Below, one piece after another: positions 1 to 5,095 of a stretch of DNA of 6,330 bases. The notes beneath the pieces are model-generated. The model saw only the letters and a list, made by a program, of their open reading frames with translations. It did not search any database and had not been told where the DNA came from. The DNA is from an uncultured Solirubrobacterales bacterium. GTDB taxonomy: Bacteria > Actinomycetota > Thermoleophilia > Solirubrobacterales > Solirubrobacteraceae. The stretch covers positions 1 through 6,330 of the forward strand of contig CAIKSH010000041.1 in assembly GCA_903830015.1 (NCBI GenBank). Direction: 5' to 3'. Position numbers and translations under genes: made by a program. Every line of letters begins with the position of its first letter. The stretch's first letter is position 1.

Positions 1-674
1 AAGCGGATCGTCTTGCGGATCCGCGAGGCGAAGACCCGGTCCCCGAAGTTCTCCTCGAGGATCTCGATCGCCTCCTTGGCGTGGATCGTGCGCGTGTCCA
101 TGATGGTCGGGAGTATCCCCTCGATCTCGATGTCGGGGTTGAGGTTCTCGCGAATCATCTCGAGCGTGTTCTGCAGCTGGATCAGCCCCCTCATCGAGAG
201 ATACTCGCACTGGACGGGGACGATCACCTTATTGGACGCGGTGAGCGCGTTGATGGTCAGCAGCCCGAGGCTGGGCGGCGTGTCGATGCAGACGAAGTCG
301 TAGTCGTCGGCGACCTCGGCGAGCGCCTTCTGGAGCGAGCGCTCGCGGCCGATCTTGGTCGACATGGCGATCTCCGCGCCGGCCAGGTCGATCGAGGCCG
401 GGGCGATGTCCACCTCGCGGCTGACGATCACGTCGCGGATCGGCATGTCGTGAACCAGGACGTCGTAGATCGACTTGTCGAGCGTGTCCGGATCGATCCC
501 CTGGGACATCGTCAGGTTGCCCTGCGGGTCGAGGTCGACGCAGAGGACCCGGTGGCCCTTCTCGGCGAAGGCGACGGCGAGGTTGAGCGTGGTCGTCGTC
601 TTGGCGACGCCGCCCTTCTGGTTGGCCAGGGCGATGACCTTCGGCTTCTTGTTCTTCTTCTTTTCCTTGGACAC
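1..674 (-). CDS. parA: ParA/Soj-family chromosome-partitioning ATPase (3' end cut by window edge)
   Basis: ParA-family ATPases bind ATP, dimerise on nucleoid DNA and, with a ParB partner, segregate chromosomes or position cargo. The visible part is 224 codons; the family is usually about 250-300 residues, so only the C-terminus is missing. The GTG start at 674-672 is preceded by GGAG (683-680) five bases away, and an in-frame TAA lies further upstream at 722-720 with no other start between. A Lys-rich N-terminus (residues 3-12) precedes the deviant Walker A, KGGVAKTTTT, at residues 20-29. It has Ala where most families have Gly, a variant I recall as common in actinobacterial ParA. Other family marks are DLDPQGN (47-53) and Walker B with IDTPPSLGLLTINAL (130-144), followed by the usual ParA segments QCEYLSMRGL and ASRIRKTIR. 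It diverges from the ArsA-like operon. Any ParB would lie beyond the left edge, so I cannot separate a true chromosomal ParA from an orphan positioning ATPase. Confidence 0.93.
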   Translation of the reverse strand, partial: MSKEKKKNKKPKVIALANQKGGVAKTTTTLNLAVAFAEKGHRVLCVDLDPQGNLTMSQGIDPDTLDKSIYDVLVHDMPIRDVIVSREVDIAPASIDLAGAEIAMSTKIGRERSLQKALAEVADDYDFVCIDTPPSLGLLTINALTASNKVIVPVQCEYLSMRGLIQLQNTLEMIRENLNPDIEIEGILPTIMDTRTIHAKEAIEILEENFGDRVFASRIRKTIR

Positions 675-679
675 GAGGG

Positions 680-683
680 CTCC
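680..683 (-). promoter_or_regulatory. Ribosome binding site of parA
   Basis: GGAG read on the minus strand, five bases before the GTG at 674. It decides the start, because no other start codon lies between this GTG and the upstream in-frame stop at 722-720. Confidence 0.6.
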
Positions 684-782
684 GCTCGTCGGGGTCGGTG
701 ATTGGTCCCGTACCCGCGCTTATTTCGCAGCCGGAGGCGGTTCTCCTTCCCGTTTTGCCGAGGTATTGGGCGCCGCGGCGCG

Positions 783-788
783 TAACCT
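783..788 (+). promoter_or_regulatory. -10-like hexamer of a probable leaderless promoter
   Basis: TAACCT fits the TANNNT pattern and ends eight bases before the ATG at 797, the spacing expected if transcription starts at or next to the start codon. No Shine-Dalgarno sequence precedes that ATG. I see no convincing -35 box at 16-18 bp. The same arrangement recurs before the genes at 4281 and 4646. Confidence 0.5.
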
Positions 789-796
789 GCCCCGCG

Positions 797-1735
797 ATGG
801 CCGTCTCCGACCCCAAAGTGGGCCTGCTGGGCCGGGAGCTGGTCGTGGTAACCGGCAAGGGCGGGTGCGGTAAGTCGACCGTCGCCGCGGCGCTGGCCGT
901 GGCCGCTGCGGCCCGCGGCACCGAGGTCATCCTCGCCGAGGTCGACGCCCGCGGCGACGCGGCCCGGGAGCTCGGCGTCGCCCGGCGCCCGGAGCCCTCG
1001 GTGGAGACCGAGCTGGCGCCCCGGCTGCACCACGTCTCGATCGATCCCGACAGCGCGCTGCGCCACTACCTCGCCGACCAGCTCCCCTCGCGGGCGCTGG
1101 CCGAGACCCTCCTCTCGAGCCGGGTCTTCCCCTACTTCGTGGCCGCGACCCCGGGCATGCGCGAGCTGCTCACCATCGGAGCGGTCTGGGACCTCACGCA
1201 GGAGTCCTCGCGCCGGACCGGCGAGCGCCTCTACGACCTGGTGATCCTTGACGCGCCGGCAACCGGACACGGACTGGCGATGCTGGAAGCCCCATCCACC
1301 TTCGAGCGCGCGGCCCAGGCCGGCCGCATCGCCGGCCAGGCCGGCCAGATCGACGACCTGCTGCGCGATCCCCGACGCACCGCGGTGGTCGCCGCGGCCC
1401 GGCCGGAGGAGCTCCCGGTCAACGAGACGATCGACCTCGCCGAAGGGCTCCGGGACCGGCTCTCGATGCCCCTGGCGGCGGTCGTCGTCGACCGGGTCCA
1501 CGGAGACCCCCTGACCGAGGCCGAGAGCGAGCGGGTCGCCCGCGCCGGCGCCGACCCCGCCGCCACCGGCGCGGCGCTGGCCGTGCATCGGCGGGCCGTG
1601 GCCGAGCACGGCGAGATCGGCCGGCTGCGCGCGGCGGTGGAATGCCCGGTGGTGACCCTCCCGGAGATCGCACGGTCCGACATCGGGCCCGGCGAGCTCG
1701 GGGAGCTGGCCGGCCGCCTGGAGGCGCTGCTGTGA
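797..1735 (+). CDS. ArsA/Get3-like ATPase, first of a tandem pair (signature Lys present)
   Basis: A 312-residue cytosolic P-loop ATPase of the ArsA/Get3 branch of the SIMIBI class. Walker A is GKGGCGKST (residues 20-28), carrying the second, signature lysine (K21) that reaches across the dimer in this superfamily. Walker B is LVILDAPATGH (148-158), and the segment PGMRELLTIGAVWDL (119-133) resembles actinobacterial ArsA-like proteins. There is no CxxC zinc motif as in eukaryotic Get3 and no second ATPase half as in classic ArsA. I start it at the ATG at 797 because the conserved strand before Walker A begins there and a -10-like hexamer sits eight bases upstream; the in-frame ATG at 698 would add 33 unlikely residues. 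Its stop overlaps the next gene's start, so the two should be co-translated. No arsenite-related gene is visible, so arsenic export is unlikely. Similar paired genes in mycobacteria (Rv3679-Rv3680, called BagA/BagB as I recall) are studied as Get3 homologues, but the client here is unknown. Confidence 0.88.
   Translation: MAVSDPKVGLLGRELVVVTGKGGCGKSTVAAALAVAAAARGTEVILAEVDARGDAARELGVARRPEPSVETELAPRLHHVSIDPDSALRHYLADQLPSRALAETLLSSRVFPYFVAATPGMRELLTIGAVWDLTQESSRRTGERLYDLVILDAPATGHGLAMLEAPSTFERAAQAGRIAGQAGQIDDLLRDPRRTAVVAAARPEELPVNETIDLAEGLRDRLSMPLAAVVVDRVHGDPLTEAESERVARAGADPAATGAALAVHRRAVAEHGEIGRLRAAVECPVVTLPEIARSDIGPGELGELAGRLEALL
1720..1724 (+). promoter_or_regulatory. Ribosome binding site of the second ArsA-like gene
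   Basis: GGAGG, a perfect Shine-Dalgarno core, lies inside the end of the upstream gene and seven bases before the GTG at 1732. It supports that GTG as the real start over the in-frame ATG at 1642, which would overlap the first gene by about 94 bases. Confidence 0.75.
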
Positions 1736-2856
1736 GCGGGGCGCTCCCGGAGCGCCTCGAGGGCCGGTCGGTGGTGATCTGCGCCGGCTCGGGAGGCGTG
1801 GGCAAGACGACCTGCTCGGCGGCGATCGCCATGGGCCTGGCCGCCGAGGGCAAGCGGGTGGCGGTGATCACCATCGACCCGGCGCGGCGGCTGGCCGACG
1901 CGCTCGGCCTGGACGAGCTCGGCAACGAGCCCTCGCTGGTCGACCCGGCCCGATTCGCCGGCGACGGCATCGAGATCGACGGCGAGCTGTGGGCGATGAC
2001 GCTGGACGCCAAGCGCACCTTCGACGAGCTGATCGAGAGCCTCTCCCCGGACGCCCGCACCCGCGACGAGATCCTCGGAAACCGGATCTACCAGCAGCTC
2101 TCCGGGGCGGTGGCCGGCTCCCAGGAGTTCACCGCCGTCGCCAAGCTCTACGAACTCGACCGCTCAGGGCGCTTCGACGTCCTCGTGCTCGACACGCCGC
2201 CGTCGCGCAATGCGCTCGACTTCCTCGACGCCCCCGAGCGGCTGACCGGCTTTTTCGAGGGCCGCGCCTTGAAGTTCTTCCTCGCGCCGACCGGGCTGGC
2301 CGCCAAGGCCTGGGGCCGGGGCACCGGGGCGGTCTTCGGCGTGATGAAGCGGATCACCGGCGTCGACCTGCTCGAGGACCTCTCGGTCTTCTTCCGGGCC
2401 CTCGGCGGCCTGATCGACGGCTTCCGCGAGCGGGCCGAGGGGGTCGCGCGCCTGCTCGAGGACGACGGGACGACCTTCCTGGTGATCACCTCGCCCGAGC
2501 GCGAGCCGGCCGAGGAGGCGGTCTTCTTCCGGCGCAAGCTGCGCGAGGCCGGGATGCCGTTCGGCGGCCTGATCGTCAACCGGGTCCACACCGTGGGCGA
2601 CGGCGGCCCGACGCCGGAGCCCGAGACGGTGGCCGCCGACCTGGGCCCTGAGCTGGGCCCCGAGCTGGCGGCCAAGGTCGCCCGCGCCTACGGCGAGGCG
2701 CTGGCCCTGGCCGAGCGTGACGAGGCATCGATCGCCCGCCTGCGGCGCGAGACCGGCGAGCGCCACCCGGTGATAGTGCCGGAGCTCGACGGCGACGTCC
2801 ACGACGTGGCCGGCCTGGTCGCCGTCCACCGCTGGCTCTTCGACGACGCTCAGTAG
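1732..2856 (+). CDS. ArsA/Get3-like ATPase, second of a tandem pair (signature Lys replaced by Ser)
   Basis: A 374-residue ArsA/Get3-like ATPase. The GTG start overlaps the TGA of the preceding gene (GTGA) and has a GGAGG seven bases upstream. Walker A reads GSGGVGKTT (residues 19-27): the P-loop lysine K25 is kept, but the signature lysine is serine (S20). TIDPARRLADALGL (47-60) matches the DPA switch region of ArsA/Get3, DTPPSRNALDFLDAPERL (154-171) is the Walker B/switch II region, and IVNRVH (281-286) matches the nucleotide-base-contacting Asn region. Residues about 172-235 are rich in Phe, Leu, Ala and Met (FFEGRALKFFLAPTGLA, then GAVFGVMKRITG). They sit where Get3 carries its client-binding helical subdomain, so hydrophobic-segment binding is possible (inference). 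There is no CxxC. It probably works as a heterodimer or partner with the 797-1735 product. It ends tail to tail with the minus-strand gene, overlapping it by 7 bp. Confidence 0.88.
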   Translation: MSGALPERLEGRSVVICAGSGGVGKTTCSAAIAMGLAAEGKRVAVITIDPARRLADALGLDELGNEPSLVDPARFAGDGIEIDGELWAMTLDAKRTFDELIESLSPDARTRDEILGNRIYQQLSGAVAGSQEFTAVAKLYELDRSGRFDVLVLDTPPSRNALDFLDAPERLTGFFEGRALKFFLAPTGLAAKAWGRGTGAVFGVMKRITGVDLLEDLSVFFRALGGLIDGFRERAEGVARLLEDDGTTFLVITSPEREPAEEAVFFRRKLREAGMPFGGLIVNRVHTVGDGGPTPEPETVAADLGPELGPELAAKVARAYGEALALAERDEASIARLRRETGERHPVIVPELDGDVHDVAGLVAVHRWLFDDAQ

Positions 2857-4160
2857 CTGGAGCCGAAGGCCTCGACGCTGCCGGACGGCTCGTCCGGAAG
2901 GCCGGGATCCCCGTGGGCCGGGCGCCGCAGCCCCTCGGCGTCCTCGAGCAGGATCGCGTCGGCGAGCCCCACGAGGTCGTCCTCCAGGTGGCCGCAGCAG
3001 CGGTCACGCAGCAGCGAGCGCAGGTGGCTCGAAAGCTCGGCGACCCGAGCTTCGAGCTGGGCGTCGGCCGGCTCGCCCTCGATGACCGCGTGCTCGAGGG
3101 CTGCGGCCTGGGCGACCCGGGCGGTCATGGCGGCCCGCTCGTCGGGCTCGGCACAGAGCGCGGCCAGCCGGCCGGCCATGCGGCCCGACGCGGGGCCCTC
3201 AGGCTCGAGCAGGGCCCGCAGGGCAAGCAGCAGGTCGGTCAGCTCCTCGCCGGGCAGGAGCCGCTCGGAGGCCATGTCGAAACGCCGCAGCGCCCAGGCC
3301 ATCGTGCCTTCCTGGGGCGAGCGGCGCCCCACGAGGCTGAGGAAGGCGCGCAGCTCGTCCTCCTGGGCCGGCTCGATGAGCAGCGCGGCGGCGACCTGGT
3401 CCTGGGCGCCCCCGAGGGCGAGCGGCTGCCAGGGCGCGACGCCGACCCGGGTCCAGGCCAGCGAGCCGAAGGCAAAGCGCCCGTCGTCGTAAAGCCGCAG
3501 GCCGGTCAGCAGCCGCCGAAGCGCCGTCCGCGTGCGATGGATCGCGCCGGCGTCGCCGGGCACCGGGTCGAAGGAGGCAACCACCAGGGTCTGGGGCGCG
3601 CCGTCCAGGCGCGACCAGCGCGCCGCGTCGGGGGCCTCTTCGAAGTCGTCGCCGCGCGCCAGCATCAGGCCGTCGCCGAGCGGCACCTCCGGGGAGGCGA
3701 TCTCCAGCCCGTAGAGCACCGCGACCGTCGTCTGCTCTCCCTGCTCCTCGTCGAGCGTCTGCTCGAGCTCGAGCCAGGCCCGGTCGAAGAGCCGCTCGTC
3801 GAAGACGAAGTCGATCGACTCGGAGAAGGCACGGGCCAGGAAGCAGTGCAGCGCCGCCTCGGTCCCGTCGCGGCCGGCTTCCGGCGCGACACCCTGGGCG
3901 GCCAGGTAGTCGTCCACTCCGCCGGTAGCCGCCAGGGCGTGGGCAGCCGGCAGGTACCCGGGCAGCTGGGAGAGCGCCGAGCCGTGGGCGTCGATGAAGT
4001 CGGAGGTCAGCGGGCGGTAGCAGTAGAGCGGCGACACGCCCCGGCCGGACTCGATCACCTCGAAGGGCAGGTCGTCGCCCTCGCCGGCGTTGCTGGCCAG
4101 CTGCCAGGCTGCCTCGCGCGTGAAGGCGTGAAGGGCCGATCGGAGCTGCCTGAGTGCCAT
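2850..4160 (-). CDS. Unnamed 436-residue protein; C-terminal third resembles a degenerate Apea-like HEPN domain
   Basis: I do not recognise this gene by name. The ATG at 4160-4158 is preceded by a purine-rich GAAGGGGG (4176-4169) eight bases away. The open frame continues upstream, but through the antisense of the His-rich gene. It is soluble-looking: no signal peptide or membrane segment. Residues 1-110 are mixed helical. Residues 190-245 contain a beta-like stretch (TLVVASFDPV, then LLTGLRLYDDGRFAFGSLAW) resembling the segment before the HEPN domain in Apea-like proteins. Residues about 286-405 are helical (MAWALRRFDMASERLLP, then ELTDLLLALRALLEPEG), closely following the Apea-like HEPN pattern. 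Where those proteins have LRxxxxHG, this one reads ALEHAVIEG (354-362), lacking the Arg and His of an active RNase. The last 25 residues look disordered. The antisense frame is a Gly/Gln/Arg-rich shadow. A function cannot be assigned; the HEPN link is pattern-based. Confidence 0.8.
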   Translation of the reverse strand: MALRQLRSALHAFTREAAWQLASNAGEGDDLPFEVIESGRGVSPLYCYRPLTSDFIDAHGSALSQLPGYLPAAHALAATGGVDDYLAAQGVAPEAGRDGTEAALHCFLARAFSESIDFVFDERLFDRAWLELEQTLDEEQGEQTTVAVLYGLEIASPEVPLGDGLMLARGDDFEEAPDAARWSRLDGAPQTLVVASFDPVPGDAGAIHRTRTALRRLLTGLRLYDDGRFAFGSLAWTRVGVAPWQPLALGGAQDQVAAALLIEPAQEDELRAFLSLVGRRSPQEGTMAWALRRFDMASERLLPGEELTDLLLALRALLEPEGPASGRMAGRLAALCAEPDERAAMTARVAQAAALEHAVIEGEPADAQLEARVAELSSHLRSLLRDRCCGHLEDDLVGLADAILLEDAEGLRRPAHGDPGLPDEPSGSVEAFGSSY

Positions 4161-4217
4161 CGTCCGGACCCCCTTCGCCGCCGGGCGGCGCCTTCCTGCC
4201 GGGCGCCGAGCGCGACG

Positions 4218-4234
4218 ATGCGAATGGTTCCCAT
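4218..4234. promoter_or_regulatory. Candidate Zur operator (17-bp imperfect palindrome)
   Basis: ATGCGAA-TGG-TTCCCAT: the two 7-bp arms match at six of seven positions. Against the actinobacterial Zur-box core as I remember it (TGAAAATGATTTTCA), 11 of 15 positions agree. It is an AT-richer patch in very GC-rich DNA, 11 bp upstream of the putative -35 of the His-rich gene and centred about 55 bp before its ATG. It also lies upstream of the minus-strand gene starting at 4160. A zur-like gene lies 400 bp away. Confidence 0.45.
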
Positions 4235-4244
4235 GACCAACTGC

Positions 4245-4273
4245 TTGGCCAACCCGAGGCCGTGGCCTACCTT
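4245..4273 (+). promoter_or_regulatory. Promoter of the His-rich gene (leaderless type)
   Basis: TTGGCC (4245-4250, four of six matches to TTGACA), a 17-bp spacer, then TACCTT (4268-4273), which ends seven bases before the ATG at 4281. The geometry is that of a housekeeping sigma promoter whose transcript starts at the start codon. TTGGCCAA is itself a palindrome, so it could also offer a -35 on the minus strand, where a weak AACCAT follows at 17 bp inside the candidate Zur box. Confidence 0.55.
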
Positions 4274-4280
4274 TGCCCGG

Positions 4281-4619
4281 ATGAGCCACCCCGACCACGT
4301 TCACGAGTCCCACGACCACGTCCATGGCCCTGGGTGCGGGCACACCCAGGTGGTCCACGACGGCCATATCGACTTCCTTCACGACGGCCACCTGCACCAC
4401 CCGCACGGCGACCACGTCGACGAGCACGTGGTGGCGGTGGACGAGGCCCACCCGGATCGCTGTGATGCCGCGCACGAATGCGCAGGACACGAGCACGGCG
4501 AGGGGTGCGGCCACGAAACCGTGCCCCACGGCGACCACTTCGACTACCTCGTCGACGGCCGGCTGCACCACCCCCACGACGGCCACTGCGACGACCACGG
4601 TCCGCTTCAGGCCGCCTGA
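4281..4619 (+). CDS. Histidine- and cysteine-rich metal-binding protein with two internal repeats
   Basis: A 112-residue acidic protein with 28 His (25%), five Cys (19, 61, 67, 76, 103) and many Asp/Glu. It has no signal peptide or membrane segment and so is probably cytosolic. It consists of a His-rich lead (HPDHVHESHDHVHG) and two related 34-residue units, residues 16-49 and 73-106. The shared pattern is G-x-GCGH-x2-V-x-H-x2-H-x-D-x-L-x-DG-x-LHHPH-x2-H-x-D-x-H. Short proteins with such units occur in many bacteria, often without a known role or loosely labelled as zinc-transport related. Zinc binding is inferred from composition and from the neighbours: a Zur-like regulator 26 bp downstream and ZnuBC-type genes beyond. 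Likely roles are zinc buffering, storage or delivery; nickel, cobalt or copper binding is not excluded. The ATG at 4281 follows a TACCTT -10-like box with no Shine-Dalgarno sequence. A possible Zur box lies upstream. The long frame open upstream of 4281 is antisense shadow. Confidence 0.85.
   Translation: MSHPDHVHESHDHVHGPGCGHTQVVHDGHIDFLHDGHLHHPHGDHVDEHVVAVDEAHPDRCDAAHECAGHEHGEGCGHETVPHGDHFDYLVDGRLHHPHDGHCDDHGPLQAA
4326..4427 (+). repeat. First copy of the 34-residue His/Cys metal-binding unit
   Basis: Encodes residues 16-49 of the His-rich protein, starting GPGCGH and ending GDHVDEH. It aligns without gaps to the second copy at 4497-4598, sharing GCGH, LHHPH and the spaced H, D and G positions. 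It points to an internal duplication. Confidence 0.75.
4497..4598 (+). repeat. Second copy of the 34-residue His/Cys metal-binding unit
   Basis: Encodes residues 73-106, starting GEGCGH and ending GHCDDH. Compared with the first copy it has lost some His (for example LHDGH becomes LVDGR) but gained a Cys (C103), so the two units may differ in metal affinity. Confidence 0.75.
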
Positions 4620-4631
4620 GCGCCGCGCCGC

Positions 4632-4637
4632 TAGCCT
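4632..4637 (+). promoter_or_regulatory. -10-like hexamer before the zur-like gene
   Basis: TAGCCT fits TANNNT and ends eight bases before the ATG at 4646, as in the leaderless pattern seen at 797 and 4281. There is no clear -35 box and no Shine-Dalgarno sequence. The regulator could therefore be transcribed on its own as well as from the His-rich gene's promoter 26 bp upstream. Confidence 0.4.
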
Positions 4638-4645
4638 CAGGCGCG

Positions 4646-5092
4646 ATGAGCGCCAGCGATGGCAACGGCGAGTCCTGGGCGGCGATGGCGACCGCCGGGC
4701 TGAGCCGCGCCGGCTACCGCCACGGCGGGGCCCGCGCTGCGGTAATCGGCCTGCTCGACGCCCAGAGCTGCACGATGACCGCCTACGAGATCGAGGCGGC
4801 CCTGCGCGACAGCGGCAGGAGCGTCGGGCGGGCCAGCGTCTACCGGATCCTCGACGAGCTCGAGGAGGTCGGCGTGGTGACCAAGGTCGAGCTCGGACGC
4901 GGCCAGGCGGGCTACGAGCCGGCGCGCCCCGAGCACCATCACCACCACATCGTCTGCGAATCCTGCGGCCGGGTTCAGCCCTTCGACGACGCCGGGCTCG
5001 AGGAGGCGATTGGGAGGGTCTCGGCCGACGGCGGCTTCGAGATCACCGGCCACGAGGTGATCCTCCGCGGTCGCTGCCGGGACTGCCGCTGA
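4646..5092 (+). CDS. zur: Fur-family metalloregulator, probably zinc uptake regulator Zur
   Basis: A 148-residue Fur-family repressor of usual family length. The N-terminal winged helix spans about residues 20-90, with the DNA-recognition helix around GRASVYRILDELEEVG (61-76). The dimerisation domain opens with HHHHHIVCESCGRV (97-110), the family's hinge and first zinc-site motif, and ends in CRDC (144-147). C104, C107, C144 and C147 form the structural Zn(Cys)4 site, while the His cluster and H136 (ITGHEV) can serve sensing sites. The family binds palindromic operators when metal-loaded and shuts off uptake genes. Fur, Zur, Mur and Nur cannot be told apart from these motifs alone. I choose Zur because it sits between a His-rich protein and ZnuBC-type genes. 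The ATG at 4646 follows a TAGCCT box by eight bases; the frame is open upstream, but only as shadow of the His-rich gene. Its stop lies three bases from that of the convergent permease gene. Confidence 0.85.
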   Translation: MSASDGNGESWAAMATAGLSRAGYRHGGARAAVIGLLDAQSCTMTAYEIEAALRDSGRSVGRASVYRILDELEEVGVVTKVELGRGQAGYEPARPEHHHHHIVCESCGRVQPFDDAGLEEAIGRVSADGGFEITGHEVILRGRCRDCR

Positions 5093-5095
5093 GCC

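Noticed and set aside
81..701. Plus-strand open frame opposite parA
   Set aside because: It is an Asp/Arg/Val-rich shadow of a clear ParA-family protein on the other strand.
675..796. Zur-type or other operator in the parA/ArsA-like intergenic region
   Set aside because: I found no AT-rich palindrome there; only the TAACCT box and the parA ribosome binding site stand out.
1316..1346. Direct repeat CAGGCCGGCC inside the first ArsA-like gene
   Set aside because: It encodes Ala/Gly/Gln-rich helix sequence and is explained by GC-rich codon use; no further copies or mobile-element signs are present.
512..1609. Minus-strand frame opposite the first ArsA-like gene
   Set aside because: It reads as Gly/Arg/Ala low-complexity and changes into an out-of-frame reading of parA. 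The plus strand holds intact Walker motifs.
2913..4280. Long plus-strand open frame running antisense through the HEPN-like gene into the His-rich gene
   Set aside because: Its translation is Gly/Arg/Gln-rich low-complexity with no family pattern, while the minus frame gives well-formed amphipathic helices and a recognisable domain. Only the part from the ATG at 4281 is real.
4161..4598. Upstream extension of the minus-strand gene into a Val-rich hydrophobic stretch
   Set aside because: It is the antisense of His codons (CAC/CAT read as GTG/ATG) in the His-rich gene, so the hydrophobic look is an artefact. The start at 4160 has a purine-rich ribosome-binding-site candidate.
4934..4951. Run of five His codons in the regulator as a possible cloning tag
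   Set aside because: HHHHHxxCxxCG is a normal Fur-family hinge motif, located mid-protein and followed by the zinc-site cysteines.
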